Shown here piece by piece: positions 46,204 to 56,263 of a stretch of DNA of 64,000 bases. The notes under the pieces were generated by a model, which was not told where the DNA came from, did not search any database, and saw only the letters and a list, made by a program, of their open reading frames with translations. The stretch's first letter is position 1; every line of letters starts with the position of its first letter. A program made the translations under genes and the position numbers. The DNA comes from Pandoraea fibrosis (GTDB lineage: Bacteria; Pseudomonadota; Gammaproteobacteria; Burkholderiales; Burkholderiaceae). The stretch is from positions 2,170,001 through 2,234,000 of the forward strand of contig NZ_CP047385.1 of the NCBI RefSeq assembly GCF_000807775.2, given 5' to 3'.

Positions 46204-46492
46204 GAGTCGATGCTGAGAAGGTGTGACGGAAGTGCTGGCACGAAGGCGCAGTTGCGCCGCTGGCGAGCGTGAATTCGGATGGGTTTTGTCTGCATTCCGG
46301 ACGTCGAGGCGATGCCACGGAACGTCCACGTCTGGCTGCTATCATAGCAGCAGCCCCGAATGATCAGCGCCCTGCGGCGCCCATTTCCATGACGCGTTCG
46401 TCACGTTCGTTCAGCGCCTCCATCGGCATATCCCGCATGATTCCCGTGCTTCGCTTTTCTTCGTCGTGCTGTTCATGGCGCGGATGACCGTC

Positions 46493-48067
46493 ATGTCGAA
46501 GCTGCCACGTCAATCCCCCCGTCGCACGAGCGATGTCGCTCGCTGGCGGCGTGTTTTCGCGTGGGCGATGCTGCCAGTCATGACCGCAACGACGTTCGCT
46601 GCCGCCGTGCTTCCGACGCAGGCCGCAGCGCAGTCGTTGCCGACGCTCGGCCAAAGCTCGGCGGCCGATCTGTCGCCCGCGATGGAACGCAAGCTGGGCG
46701 AACGTGTGATGCGCGAGATTCGCGCCGATCCCGATTATCTGTCCGATCTGCTGCTCTCCGATTACGTCAATGCACTGGGCAGCAAGCTCGTGTCGGCCAC
46801 GCGCAAAGTCGGGCTCGATGCCAGTCAGAGTTTCGAATTCTTCGTTGTGCGCGATCCGGCGATCAACGCGTTTTCGCTGCCCGGCGGGTTCATCGGCATC
46901 AACACGGGACTGATCGTGACCACGCGCACCGAGTCGGAGCTGGCATCGGTGGTCGGGCACGAGACGGGGCACGTTTTGCAGCATCACATCGCGCGGATGC
47001 TCGGTCAGCAGTCGCAGAACTCATGGATCGCATTGGGTGGGTTGTTGCTCGGCCTGCTCGCGGGGATTGGTGCCCGCAGTTCGGATCTCGGCATGGGGAT
47101 TGCGATGGGGGGGCAGGGGCTGGCCGTGGATCGGCAATTACGGTTCTCGCGCGACGCGGAGCGTGAAGCCGATCGGGTGGGTTTCCAGTTGCTTCAGGCG
47201 GCGGGTTTCGACACATATGCGATGCCGACCTTCTTCGAGCGTTTGCAGCGTGCGGATTCCATCAACGAAGCCGGTGTGCCGGAATACGTGCGGACTCACC
47301 CGCTCACGACGGATCGCATTGCCGACATGCTCAATCGGTCGCGCAACGCCGGCTATCGTCAGCCGGAGCAGTCGCCCGAGTATGCGTTTGTGCGTGCGCG
47401 TTCGCTCGTGTTGCAGCAGAAGTCGGCGAGCGACTTTGCGATGATTGCCGACACGCAGCGCACGGCAATTCGTTCGCAGACGGCGCCGAGTGTCGCGGGG
47501 GCGTGGTATGCCGTGGCGTTGGCGGAGTTCAAGCAACGTCGTTGGGAGCCTGCGCGTGAGGCGCTTGAGAAGTCGCGCGCGGCATTTGGCGGCACGGGGC
47601 CGGGCACGCCGAGTCTGGCCGTATTGGCCTCGGATATCGCCCGTCTGTCGGGGCGCCCGGAGGAAGCGTTGCGTGTGGCTACGCAGGCACGCGCAGCGTT
47701 CCCGCTCTCTCAGGCGGCCGACATGGCCTATGCCGACGCGCTGGTCGCGAGCCAACGCATTCCCGAAGCGACGAAATTCCTTCAGGCGCAGGTCGAGCGC
47801 TATCGCAGCGAGCCGATCTGGTGGCGGGCGCTGGCGGGCGCGTGGGCTGCCGATGGCAAGCGGGCGCGCCAGCACGCCGCGCTGGCGGAGCAGTACGCAT
47901 TGCAAGGTCAGTGGATGGCTGCCGTCAGCCAGCTCAAACTCGCGCGCGACGCGGGCGACGCCGACTTCTACGAGATGTCGACCATCGACGCTCGACTGCA
48001 CGAGTTTCAACGTCGCTACCGGGAAGACAAGGAAGACGAGAAGGACTTCAACAAGCAGTTCGGGTGA
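46493..48067 (+). CDS. BepA-type periplasmic M48 metalloprotease with TPR region
   Basis: A protein of about 524 residues. Several in-frame starts exist (46466 GTG, 46475, 46484, 46493 ATG); the last gives the most normal signal peptide (FAWAMLPVMTATTFAAAVLPTQAAAQ). The zinc motif is VVGHETGHVLQHH, with the third ligand Glu in SRDAEREADRVG. The C-terminal 200 residues are helical TPR-like repeats (PSVAGAWYAVALAEFKQRRW, EALRVATQARAAFPLSQAADMAY). This matches BepA/YfgC, which degrades or folds LptD and Bam substrates in the periplasm. It is divergent from moaC. Confidence 0.93.
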   Translation: MSKLPRQSPRRTSDVARWRRVFAWAMLPVMTATTFAAAVLPTQAAAQSLPTLGQSSAADLSPAMERKLGERVMREIRADPDYLSDLLLSDYVNALGSKLVSATRKVGLDASQSFEFFVVRDPAINAFSLPGGFIGINTGLIVTTRTESELASVVGHETGHVLQHHIARMLGQQSQNSWIALGGLLLGLLAGIGARSSDLGMGIAMGGQGLAVDRQLRFSRDAEREADRVGFQLLQAAGFDTYAMPTFFERLQRADSINEAGVPEYVRTHPLTTDRIADMLNRSRNAGYRQPEQSPEYAFVRARSLVLQQKSASDFAMIADTQRTAIRSQTAPSVAGAWYAVALAEFKQRRWEPAREALEKSRAAFGGTGPGTPSLAVLASDIARLSGRPEEALRVATQARAAFPLSQAADMAYADALVASQRIPEATKFLQAQVERYRSEPIWWRALAGAWAADGKRARQHAALAEQYALQGQWMAAVSQLKLARDAGDADFYEMSTIDARLHEFQRRYREDKEDEKDFNKQFG

Positions 48068-48088
48068 GCGTGCGTACTACGTAGCTAC

Positions 48089-49552
48089 GTGCATTCTGTC
48101 GGCTGTCAGAGAATCTATCCTTTCGATCGGTCTGAGATTGCGTTCGATGCTGCCGTTGCGTCAAGTCTTTCATCGCCGCTCACGCATTCCCTTTCGCGTC
48201 ATGGTCGCCACGCCCGACACTCGGTCGTGGTGATTCTCCTGGCCTGCATCGTGCGCACATTTCTCGTTTACCTGTCGTTGGATTTCCTGCTGGCGGCCTA
48301 TCTCGGCATGTGGAACGCGACGGTGCCCATCGTGTTGCTCGGGCGGTTCGGTACGGCCGGTGTCGTCGCCTATGAGCTTGCACTTGCCGTGGGCGCAGTT
48401 ATCGCACTGCCTGTGGCCGCTTCATGGACTGAGCGTTTGTCGCGTGAGTGGGTGATGCGCTGGGCGAGCGTGATCATTGTGCTATCAGGCATATCGCGGT
48501 TGGTCATCGAGGCTGCAACGCACAGTGTGACTTTCTGGATACTGAATGACATGGTGGCTGTCGCCGCCTTCGCGGTCGTGCAACCCCTGCTTGGCGTCTA
48601 TCCCGCCGAGACGGTCGACGCCACTCGAACACTCTGCGCATTTCGTGCGAAGCGCGTCACGGTCAATCTCGGTCGTATCTGCGGCCCATTGTTGGCTGGC
48701 GCGGCTTTGCTGTTTTGTACACAGCAATATGCTTTGTGGTGTGTCGCAGCGCTGGGGTGTTGCGTACTACCTCTTCTGCCGCGACTCCCTATATTCCCCG
48801 TACTCCCGTCGTCGAGTCAGGGCGGAATATCCGAGCCTGCTTCGGTAAGACCATTGTTTCGTCGCGCCTTCGCTGGATTCACCTTGAAAATACGGCTACC
48901 GGCGGAAAGATTCTTTACGCTCTGCGACATCTTGCTGGGCGTTGCGACTGCGGGAATTGTGCCGCTGCTGATTCCTCAACTCGTGCGACAGGCGGCACTT
49001 CCGGAGTCGCAGGCAGGTTGGCTGATCGGCATATTCGTTGTTGGATCGATTGCGGGCGTTGTCGTCTTTCACACGATCCTCTCCGGCGCACTGCAACGCA
49101 GGCTGGGTTACGTCGCCGTCTGGGCGGCGCTGGGCATTAGCCTCGTAGCGGCAACTGCCGCGGACACCGCCGTCGTGTTGGGGATGTGTTTGATGTCAAC
49201 CGGGATCTTTGGCGCCTGTCTGTCGATGAACGGCATCGACCGGCGCGTGATCGCAATGCCATCGTCCGTGCGCATCAGGGTCGCCAGTGCAACGTTGCTG
49301 ACGACGCAGATGGCAAGCATGCTGTCCTTCACGCTATATGGCGTTTCGTATGCCGCAGACACCCTGGATGGACGATGGTGGTTGTTCGGCGGCTTGGTCT
49401 CTATCGCCGCATTGTCATCGTGTCTCGCCAGTGAGCCGTGGCAGCTACTTGGCGGGAAGGGCTCGGGTGAGCATACCGAGCGCTTTTACACCGACCGGTA
49501 TCCCGAGGTGTTTGACGACGCTGAACAAGTCCGAAGGGACGTCGCGGTGTAA
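48089..49552 (+). CDS. MFS-like multi-spanning transporter
   Basis: A protein of up to 487 residues; the GTG at 48089 may be too early, as TM1 (SVVVILLACIVRTFLVYLSLDFLLAAYLGM) begins near residue 44. About 12 hydrophobic segments follow with short loops (LPVAASWTERLSREWVMRW resembles the TM2-3 loop). The sequence is poorer in GC than its neighbours and has more Cys and Ser than usual for this genome, hinting at transfer. The substrate is unknown. It follows the BepA gene by 21 nt. Confidence 0.75.
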   Translation: MHSVGCQRIYPFDRSEIAFDAAVASSLSSPLTHSLSRHGRHARHSVVVILLACIVRTFLVYLSLDFLLAAYLGMWNATVPIVLLGRFGTAGVVAYELALAVGAVIALPVAASWTERLSREWVMRWASVIIVLSGISRLVIEAATHSVTFWILNDMVAVAAFAVVQPLLGVYPAETVDATRTLCAFRAKRVTVNLGRICGPLLAGAALLFCTQQYALWCVAALGCCVLPLLPRLPIFPVLPSSSQGGISEPASVRPLFRRAFAGFTLKIRLPAERFFTLCDILLGVATAGIVPLLIPQLVRQAALPESQAGWLIGIFVVGSIAGVVVFHTILSGALQRRLGYVAVWAALGISLVAATAADTAVVLGMCLMSTGIFGACLSMNGIDRRVIAMPSSVRIRVASATLLTTQMASMLSFTLYGVSYAADTLDGRWWLFGGLVSIAALSSCLASEPWQLLGGKGSGEHTERFYTDRYPEVFDDAEQVRRDVAV

Positions 49553-49556
49553 CCGC

Positions 49557-50222
49557 TCAGGCGCCTTGATCGTCTGCCTGTGGATCACGCTCGAAACCAT
49601 ACGTCTGCGGCAGACTCCCTGCGTGGACGGTCGCAAAGGGGAGGGTGGTGCCATTGCGCCAATGCAGGCGCACAGCCCCTTTGGCGTCGGCAGTATCGTC
49701 GGACGTTTGCGCGATCTCGAAGGCCTGCGCCAGATCGGAGACCTGCGTGAGCAAATCGATGTCGTGATCGTGTAGCAACGCGAGCGGTGCGTTTCCCATC
49801 GAGGCGTCTTCGCCCTCGCTGCCGGATGCCTCACCGACAAACGCCACATTCCCGTTTTCATCCAGCAGACACGCTTGCGGCACGAACGTATGCCCCAATT
49901 GATCCGTCAGCACCGGTGCGCCGCGACCCTCGTTCGCGGTGGCATCCCACGTAAGCCGCACTACGAACGGTGCATAGGCGAGCGCCACGTACACGCGCTG
50001 AGGCCCATTCTGGAAGTACCAGCGCCCGGCGTCGTCGCTGGCGTAGTTGCGCGCGATGAACGCGAGCAATGCCGCGTGACGGATCGGATCGCCAGCCGTA
50101 CCTGCCGCCTGCGCCGCTTCGTCGCGCATGCGCCACTGTCCACGCCGGTCAAGCGCGAGCCAGCCGTAGCAATGCGGTACGTTGGGCCATTTGGCCATCG
50201 CCTGTCGAACGATTTCATCCAT
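49557..50222 (-). CDS. Conserved unknown protein
   Basis: A 221-residue soluble protein beginning MDEIVRQAMAKWPNVPHCYGWLALDRRGQWRMRDE, a start I associate with a conserved Burkholderiales family of unknown function. RWYFQNGPQRVYVALAYAPFVVRL and TFVPQACLLDENGNVAFVG are beta-rich. No catalytic motif or signal peptide. It lies 9 nt after the YheT-like hydrolase gene, so the two are co-transcribed. Confidence 0.8.
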   Translation of the reverse strand: MDEIVRQAMAKWPNVPHCYGWLALDRRGQWRMRDEAAQAAGTAGDPIRHAALLAFIARNYASDDAGRWYFQNGPQRVYVALAYAPFVVRLTWDATANEGRGAPVLTDQLGHTFVPQACLLDENGNVAFVGEASGSEGEDASMGNAPLALLHDHDIDLLTQVSDLAQAFEIAQTSDDTADAKGAVRLHWRNGTTLPFATVHAGSLPQTYGFERDPQADDQGA

Positions 50223-50231
50223 GACGCATCC

Positions 50232-51263
50232 TCAGGCCGCACTCGGCAAAAATTGGCGAAAGTAGTCGACTACCGTGCGTGGCATCCATGTCATGCCGCC
50301 CGGAAACGGTCCGCTCATGAAGCCGACGTGTCCGCCATTCGCCGGTTGCAGCAGTTGTACATAGCGTCCGACATCGTCCTGACCGGGCAACGCACTGGGG
50401 GGCTGAAACGGGTCGTTACGCGCGTTGATCACCAGCGTCGGCACTTCGATGGCGGGCAGAATCGGCTTGCTCGACGCCCGCGTGTAATAGTCGAACGCGC
50501 TGTGATAGCCGTGCAACGGCGCGGTGACCACGTGATCGAATTCGCCGAGATCGCGCGCGGCCATCATCAGGTTCCGGTCGTATAGCCCCGGGTACTGGTC
50601 GAGCTTGGCGAGCGCCTTTTTCTTGAGCGTGCCCAGAAAGTTGCGCGTGTACACCATGTTGAATCCCCGCGAGAGCGCCAGTCCGCCCGCGCGTAAATCG
50701 AGCGGCGCGGAGATGGCGCACGCCGCACTCACGACCTGCGTCGCATGGCCCTCGCGCTCACCCAGCCAGCGCAGCAGCACATTGCCGCCCAGCGATACCC
50801 CTGCCGTGAAGATGGGGCCCGACGTGTTGGCGCGCAGCCGTTGCAAGATCCAGTCGACCTCGGTGCTGTCGCCCGAGTGATAGAAGCGCGGCGCACGGTT
50901 CATGCGGCCGCTGCAACTGCGAAAGTGGGGAATCACGCCGCGCCAGCCCTGTGCTTCGACCTCTCGCATCAGGGTGCGGGCGTAGTGACTGCCCGAGCCG
51001 CCTTCGAGCCCGTGAAACAGCACGACAAGCGGTGCTTCGACCAATCCGCCGGGAGCGGGAGGAGATTTCTCTGCGGCCGGTGGGGCCACCAGCCAATCGA
51101 CATCGACGAAGTCGCCATCAGGGGTGTCCCACGTCTCGCGCCGGAATTCGACCGACGGGCGACGACCCAGCAGCGCCGGGTAAATCGTCTGGCTGTGCCC
51201 GTCGGGCAGCCACCGGGGGGGCTGGTAATCCAGAGGAAGAAACGTCGCCTGACGCGCCGTCAT
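50232..51263 (-). CDS. YheT-family alpha/beta hydrolase
   Basis: A 343-residue hydrolase. PPRWLPDGHSQTIYPAL at the N-terminus and LVVLFHGLEGGSGSHYAR, HFRSCSGRMNRAPRFYHSGDSTEV and the nucleophile GVSLGGN are the YheT/ABHD1-3 signature. The acid is probably Asp in VINARNDPFQPP and the base His in NGGHVGF. It is cytoplasmic; relatives are esterases of unknown natural substrate. It starts an operon with the next unknown gene. Confidence 0.93.
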   Translation of the reverse strand: MTARQATFLPLDYQPPRWLPDGHSQTIYPALLGRRPSVEFRRETWDTPDGDFVDVDWLVAPPAAEKSPPAPGGLVEAPLVVLFHGLEGGSGSHYARTLMREVEAQGWRGVIPHFRSCSGRMNRAPRFYHSGDSTEVDWILQRLRANTSGPIFTAGVSLGGNVLLRWLGEREGHATQVVSAACAISAPLDLRAGGLALSRGFNMVYTRNFLGTLKKKALAKLDQYPGLYDRNLMMAARDLGEFDHVVTAPLHGYHSAFDYYTRASSKPILPAIEVPTLVINARNDPFQPPSALPGQDDVGRYVQLLQPANGGHVGFMSGPFPGGMTWMPRTVVDYFRQFLPSAA

Positions 51264-51279
51264 CGTCGTGCCGTACCTG

Positions 51280-51735
51280 TCAGTGCAGCCCGTCCGGACG
51301 CGCGTGCATCATCAGGCTGAATTGCTCGACGGCATGCGGCGGCAAGGGGCTGGAGTGGATGTGGGCGAAGCGCCAGTCGCCTTGCTCGTGTACCAGCACA
51401 TAGGTCGTGTGGATGAGCTGGGCGGTCGTCTGACCGGCGTCTTCCTTGCCAACGCGTATCGCTTCGGTGGCGGTGTGCACGACCGTGCCCACGGTGTCGT
51501 ATTCGGTCGTGTCCAGCGAATCGATCAGCACCACGCTCTGCGAGAACTGGGCGACCAGACCGCTGCGGATCTGCTCGAGACCATCCCAGCGGGTGCCGTC
51601 GGCGCGGATGTAGCTGACGAAATCCTCGTTCGCCCAGAGCGACATCACGCGATCCGTCTGCCCGCGGCGCAGCGCGTCGTAAAAGGCGGTGATGGTTTCA
51701 CTGGCGGCATCGAACAGACGGACAAAACGTGGCAT
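51280..51735 (-). CDS. SnoaL/NTF2-like protein (DUF4440 type)
   Basis: A 151-residue cone-fold protein. ASETITAFYDALRRGQTDRVMSLWANEDFVSYI and a C-terminal HTTYVLVHEQGDWRFAHIHSSPLP are typical of the DUF4440/ketosteroid-isomerase-like fold. Catalytic residues are not conserved enough to name a reaction. It lies 16 nt upstream of the YheT-like gene on the same strand, so it probably belongs to that operon. Confidence 0.85.
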   Translation of the reverse strand: MPRFVRLFDAASETITAFYDALRRGQTDRVMSLWANEDFVSYIRADGTRWDGLEQIRSGLVAQFSQSVVLIDSLDTTEYDTVGTVVHTATEAIRVGKEDAGQTTAQLIHTTYVLVHEQGDWRFAHIHSSPLPPHAVEQFSLMMHARPDGLH

Positions 51736-51779
51736 GAGGATTTACCGTTGAGTGTTACCGGGGGCGGGCTGAACGCGGA

Positions 51780-52805
51780 TCAGCGCTGCGTGAGCAATAT
51801 GTTGCGCACATTCGCGAATACATGCTCAGGCATCAGCTCGTTGAGGCAGCGTGTATGACCCAGCGGACATTCGCGGGCAAAACACGGGCTGCATTCCAAT
51901 TGTAGCCACAGGATATGCGCCTGGTCGGACAGCGGCGGTGTGTGGCGCGGATCGGACGAACCGAACAAGGCGATCTGCGGGCGGCGCAACGCCGCCGTCA
52001 CGTGCATCAGCCCCGAATCGTTGCTCACTACCGCATTGGCGCGGGCCAGCAGCGCACACGCCTCGGCCAGCGACGTCTGTCCGCACAGATTGCGCACAAA
52101 CGGCGCCTCGGCAGCGATCTGCTGCGCCAGCGCACCGTCCTTGCCCGAGCCGAGCGCGACGATCTGCGCATAGGGGAACGAACGGCGCACCAACTGCGCG
52201 AGCTGTGCGAAATGACCCGGCGGCCAGCGCTTGGCCGGGCCGAACTCGGCTCCGGGGCAGAACACCACCAGCGGCACACGCAGATCCAGCTCGAAGCGCG
52301 CGAACACCCGCGCCGATTCGTTCAGATCGGTTTCGATGCGCGGCGTGGGCAGCGTTTCGGGCAACTTGGCGCCCGGCGCGAACGCGAGTGCAGCGTAGTG
52401 CCGCACCATCGGCGGGCGCTCGTCCTTGCGCGGATTGGCGTGGCGCACGTTCAGCAGACCGTAGCGCTGCTCGCCCTTGTAGCCGATGCGCAACGGAATG
52501 CGCGCCAGCCACGGAATCAGCGCCGACTTCAGGGAGTTCGGCAGCACATAGGCGGCGTCGTAACCCTCGTCGGCGAGCACGCTCGCGAGCCGGTAACGCT
52601 CGAGCGGCTGCAATTTGCCGTGCGCGAGGTCGGTAGCGACCACGCGCGAAATCTCCGGCATGCGCTCCAGCACCGGGGCGACCCAGCCGGGGGCGATCGC
52701 GTCGATGGTCAGACGCGGATGCAGACGTTTGAGCAGGGTGAACAACGGCTGCGCCATCAGCGCGTCCCCAATCCAGTTGGGGGCGATCACCAAGGCTTTA
52801 TGCAT
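51780..52805 (-). CDS. waaF: ADP-heptose:LPS heptosyltransferase II
   Basis: A 341-residue GT-B glycosyltransferase of family GT9. ALVIAPNWIGDALMAQPLF is the canonical WaaF start; LPNSLKSALIPWLARIPLRIGYKGEQRYGLLN, CPGAEFGPAKRWP and NDSGLMHVTAALRRPQIALFGSSDPRHTPPLS are its acceptor and ADP-heptose sites. It adds the second heptose to LPS inner core at the inner membrane's cytoplasmic face. The start at 52805 fits WaaF; the longer frame is spurious. Confidence 0.96.
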   Translation of the reverse strand: MHKALVIAPNWIGDALMAQPLFTLLKRLHPRLTIDAIAPGWVAPVLERMPEISRVVATDLAHGKLQPLERYRLASVLADEGYDAAYVLPNSLKSALIPWLARIPLRIGYKGEQRYGLLNVRHANPRKDERPPMVRHYAALAFAPGAKLPETLPTPRIETDLNESARVFARFELDLRVPLVVFCPGAEFGPAKRWPPGHFAQLAQLVRRSFPYAQIVALGSGKDGALAQQIAAEAPFVRNLCGQTSLAEACALLARANAVVSNDSGLMHVTAALRRPQIALFGSSDPRHTPPLSDQAHILWLQLECSPCFARECPLGHTRCLNELMPEHVFANVRNILLTQR

Positions 52806-52917
52806 CGTGGCGGAGACTCTAAACGTTAAGCGTAACGATGAAACGGACGGGCGACCGGGCGGCGCATTGCGACAGCTTGACGCTGGGCCCGACCGGTCGG
52901 GTGGGGCGACGGGTGGC

Positions 52918-53115
52918 TCAGTGGTGGCCCTTGAGCACGACACCGGCCTTCACGCGATAACGCGTGCCGCAGTACGGGCAGGCCGCTTCGCCGTGCGTTA
53001 CATCGATGAACACACGCGGATGGGCGCTCCAGGCTTCCATCTTCGGATTCGGGCAGTGGACCGGCAGATCTTCGGCGCCGACTTCGACGACCGGCATTTG
53101 TTTGACTTCGCTCAT
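52918..53115 (-). CDS. Small zinc-finger domain protein (zf-CHCC)
   Basis: A 65-residue protein starting MSEVKQMPVVEVGAEDLPVHCP. The CHCC zinc set is Cys21, a His in DVTHGEA, and CPYCGTRYR, as in the NDUFS6-like zf-CHCC family found near waaF in Burkholderiales. The short start is chosen because residues before it in the longer frame are not conserved in style. Function unknown; 112 nt before waaF on the same strand. Confidence 0.9.
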   Translation of the reverse strand: MSEVKQMPVVEVGAEDLPVHCPNPKMEAWSAHPRVFIDVTHGEAACPYCGTRYRVKAGVVLKGHH

Positions 53116-53527
53116 GGGGTTCGGACCGTGATGGGTATTCGGAATTTTGGGGATTGCAGGGCGGGCGCCATGCATGAAAACGCTGGCTGCCTGCCCACCA
53201 AAAGACGCTATTGTAAAGCAGCCGCTGCCCTTTGCGGATGGCTCGCAGCGCCAGCGGACGCGCTGCATGCCCGTTCCGCCCCCGCTTATTGGTCACCGCG
53301 TGGTGCGTATGCGACACCTCGCGTGTTGCACCTGCAAAAACCAGACGATATCCGCAGATATGTACCGACGACGTAGTAAGCAACTATTTACCGTGGCTAT
53401 AATGGCCTGTCGCTCGCCGCCAATGATGAATATATTCAGGAGACACTCCGGCAACCCTGGCGGGCGCTATGGCCGCTAGCGGCCATCTTGGGCGTGCCGG
53501 GCGCCGTCGGGACCGCTTTGCCCCGCA
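53116..53527. other. Intergenic region between zinc-finger and azlC genes
   Basis: About 410 nt with no accepted gene. A TATAAT hexamer sits at 53398-53403 in the plus orientation, 125 nt before azlC, but no convincing -35 was found. The region must also hold the minus-strand promoter of the zinc-finger/waaF genes. Confidence 0.4.
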
Positions 53528-54418
53528 ATGCCAGACACTGCATCGAACGCTTCGGTGCTCGCCCCCCAACCGACCATGCCAATGCTTCGTCTGCCAGCCG
53601 CCGAACGTGATGGGTTCGCGGCCGGTTTCCGCATCATTTCGCCGCTTTTGCCTGCCATCTTCTCGTGGGGACTCGTGACCGGGGTCGCCATGAGCAAATC
53701 GATCCTGACGGTGCCTCAGGCCATCGGCATGAGCCTGATGCTTTACGCAGGCTCGGCCCAATTGGCGTCGCTACCGCTATTCGCCGCCGGCATGCCCCTG
53801 TGGACGATTCTGCTCACGGTCGGCATCGTCAATCTGCGTTTCGTGATCTTCAGTGCCGCACTCCAGCCGCATTTCTCCTATCTCTCGCTGCCCCGGCGCA
53901 TTGTGCTTGGCTACGTGAACGGCGATCTCGGCTTCGTGATGTTCATGAATCAGAACTTCGCGAACGGCTATGTGCCGGGCAAAGAAGGGACGTATTACGG
54001 CATTACGATCAGCAACTGGGCGGTGTGGCATGTCTCGTCGATCCTCGGCATCATGCTCGGCGCGCTCGTGCCCGATAGCTGGGGGCTGGGGTTCGCCGGC
54101 ACGCTGGCCCTCATTCCGATGATGGTTCACACGATCACCAGCCGCTCGACGATGCTGGCGGTGGCGCTCGCGTCCGTTATCGGTCTGCTCGCGTTCGATC
54201 TGCCTTACCGGCTCAACCTCGTGCTCGGGGTGCTCGGTGCGCTGGCCGCGGGCATGGTCTGCGACGAACTGGCCGCCCGTCACGCGAAACGTCTTGCGCT
54301 GGCGAGTCCGAAGGTAGCGGCGAACGACGACACCGCCCAAGCTGAGGCGGGCGACGTCGGACATGACCGCGCGCAGGAGCATTCACCGACCCGCGCCAAC
54401 GGGGAGCGTCGCTCATGA
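53528..54418 (+). CDS. azlC: Branched-chain amino acid exporter, large subunit (AzlC)
   Basis: A 296-residue membrane protein. GFRIISPLLPAIFSWGLVTGVAMSKSILTVPQAIGMSLMLYAGSAQLASLPL is the AzlC hallmark; further TMs follow to about 255, with a hydrophilic tail of 40 residues (AQAEAGDVGHDRAQEHS). It exports branched-chain or related amino acids with AzlD, whose start overlaps by 4 nt. Confidence 0.93.
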   Translation: MPDTASNASVLAPQPTMPMLRLPAAERDGFAAGFRIISPLLPAIFSWGLVTGVAMSKSILTVPQAIGMSLMLYAGSAQLASLPLFAAGMPLWTILLTVGIVNLRFVIFSAALQPHFSYLSLPRRIVLGYVNGDLGFVMFMNQNFANGYVPGKEGTYYGITISNWAVWHVSSILGIMLGALVPDSWGLGFAGTLALIPMMVHTITSRSTMLAVALASVIGLLAFDLPYRLNLVLGVLGALAAGMVCDELAARHAKRLALASPKVAANDDTAQAEAGDVGHDRAQEHSPTRANGERRS

Positions 54419-54738
54419 GCACTTTCGAGATCTGGTTCGCCTTTGTGGCGATGACGGCGATCACCATCGTCACCCGTACCTTCTTCCTGCTCGCGGGCGA
54501 CCGGGTGACGTTGCCGCAGCGACTGCAACGCGCGCTGCGCTATGCCCCGGCGGCGGCGCTTGCCGTGATCGTCGTGCCGGAGGTGCTGCTGCTCGATCAT
54601 CAGTTCGCGCTGCATCTGGGCAACCACAAGCTCGCGGCGGCCGTGGCGGCCACCGGCTGGTTCGTCTGGCGGCGCAACATGATCGAGATGATCGTCATCG
54701 GGATGGTCGTCTACACACTGGGCCGCCTGTTCCTGTAG
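54415..54738 (+). CDS. azlD: Branched-chain amino acid exporter, small subunit (AzlD)
   Basis: A 107-residue, four-TM protein (FEIWFAFVAMTAITIVTRTFFLLAG, LRYAPAAALAVIVVPEVLL, KLAAAVAATGWFVWRRNMIEMIVIGMVVYTLGRL). It is the usual AzlD partner length. ATGA overlap with azlC shows coupled translation of the exporter pair. Confidence 0.93.
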   Translation: MSTFEIWFAFVAMTAITIVTRTFFLLAGDRVTLPQRLQRALRYAPAAALAVIVVPEVLLLDHQFALHLGNHKLAAAVAATGWFVWRRNMIEMIVIGMVVYTLGRLFL

Positions 54739-54824
54739 GCAGAACCCCCAAGCCCCAAAATGGGCAACCGGACGGTCGGATCAGTTAAAATGCATGTTTT
54801 TCCCACCATTTATTCCGGATTCTC

Positions 54825-56030
54825 ATGGCTTCCGTCGTACGTCTTTCCGATTTGATCGCTCAAGGCCGCCTGGCTGGCAAACGTGTCTTCATCCGCGCCG
54901 ATTTGAACGTGCCGCAAGACGATGAGGGCCGTATCACGGAAGACACGCGTATCCGCGCCTCGGTGCCGGCCATCCAGATGGCGCTCGACGCCGGTGCTGC
55001 CGTAATGGTCACGTCGCACCTGGGCCGTCCGACCGAAGGCGAATTCAAGCCGGCCGACTCGCTTGCGCCCGTGGCGCAGCGCCTGTCGGAACTGCTCGGC
55101 CGTGAGGTGAAGCTGATCGCCGACTGGGTCGACGGTGGCTTCGACGTGGCGCCGGGCACGGTTGTGCTGCTGGAGAACTGCCGCGTCAATAAGGGCGAGA
55201 AGAAGGACAACGACGAACTGGCGCAGAAGATGGCCAAGCTTTGCGACGTCTATGTGAACGACGCATTCGGCACTGCCCACCGCGCCGAAGCCACGACGCA
55301 CGGCATTGCCAAGTACGCGCCGGTCGCCTGCGCCGGCCCGTTGCTCGCTGCCGAACTCGAGGCGCTCGGCAAGGCGCTGAACGCGCCGGCCCGCCCGCTC
55401 GTGGCCATCGTGGCAGGCTCGAAGGTCTCGACCAAGCTCACCATTCTCAAAACGCTCGCCGACAAGGTCGATCAACTGATCGTGGGCGGTGGCATTGCCA
55501 ACACGTTCATGTTGGCTGCCGGCCTGCCGATCGGCAAGTCGCTCGCCGAAGCCGATCTGGTTGGCGAGGCGAAGGCGATCATCGACGCCATGGCCGCACG
55601 CGGCGCGTCGGTGCCGATTCCGACGGATGTGGTGTGCGCCAAGGAATTCAGCGCCACGGCCGAAGCTACCGTGAAGGCGGCTGCCGACGTGGCCGCCGAC
55701 GACATGATCCTCGACATCGGCCCGCAAACGGCTGCCGAGCTGGCCGAGCAACTCTCGGGTGCCGGCACCATCGTGTGGAACGGCCCGGTCGGCGTGTTCG
55801 AATTCGACCAGTTCGGTCACGGCACCGAGACCCTGGCGCGCGCCATTGCCGCAGCCAAGGGGTTCTCGATCGCCGGCGGGGGCGACACGCTCGCCGCCAT
55901 CGCCAAGTACGGTATTGCCGATCAGGTCAGCTATATCTCGACCGGCGGTGGCGCTTTCCTCGAATTCCTCGAGGGCAAGACGCTGCCGGCTGTCGATGTG
56001 CTGCAACAACGCGCGGCACAAGCCAGTTGA
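54825..56030 (+). CDS. pgk: Phosphoglycerate kinase
   Basis: A 401-residue [59 protein letters not shown] and the C-terminal ATP-binding [20 protein letters not shown] with GGGDTLAA are canonical. It makes ATP and 3-phosphoglycerate in glycolysis. It heads a same-strand run pgk-pyk-fba; gaps of over 130 nt suggest internal promoters. Confidence 0.99.
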   Translation: MASVVRLSDLIAQGRLAGKRVFIRADLNVPQDDEGRITEDTRIRASVPAIQMALDAGAAVMVTSHLGRPTEGEFKPADSLAPVAQRLSELLGREVKLIADWVDGGFDVAPGTVVLLENCRVNKGEKKDNDELAQKMAKLCDVYVNDAFGTAHRAEATTHGIAKYAPVACAGPLLAAELEALGKALNAPARPLVAIVAGSKVSTKLTILKTLADKVDQLIVGGGIANTFMLAAGLPIGKSLAEADLVGEAKAIIDAMAARGASVPIPTDVVCAKEFSATAEATVKAAADVAADDMILDIGPQTAAELAEQLSGAGTIVWNGPVGVFEFDQFGHGTETLARAIAAAKGFSIAGGGDTLAAIAKYGIADQVSYISTGGGAFLEFLEGKTLPAVDVLQQRAAQAS

Positions 56031-56263
56031 TCGCCTGAAGGCAGGTGGAGCGGGGCTCGCAGGCCGGTTCGACGGTCCGGAAACGGTTGGCAAATGGCGG
56101 TTTTGAGTGCCTTATTGCGAACATCAGAGATCGAATCAAACGATTTCGTACGGACAATACGAACTTTTTGGTTAACCTGCGGCGGCCTAAATGCGCTACA
56201 AACCTCTAAGCGCCAGCAATGTCGAACGCGCTGTTACCAAAAGAGGATGAAGAGATGGATGTA

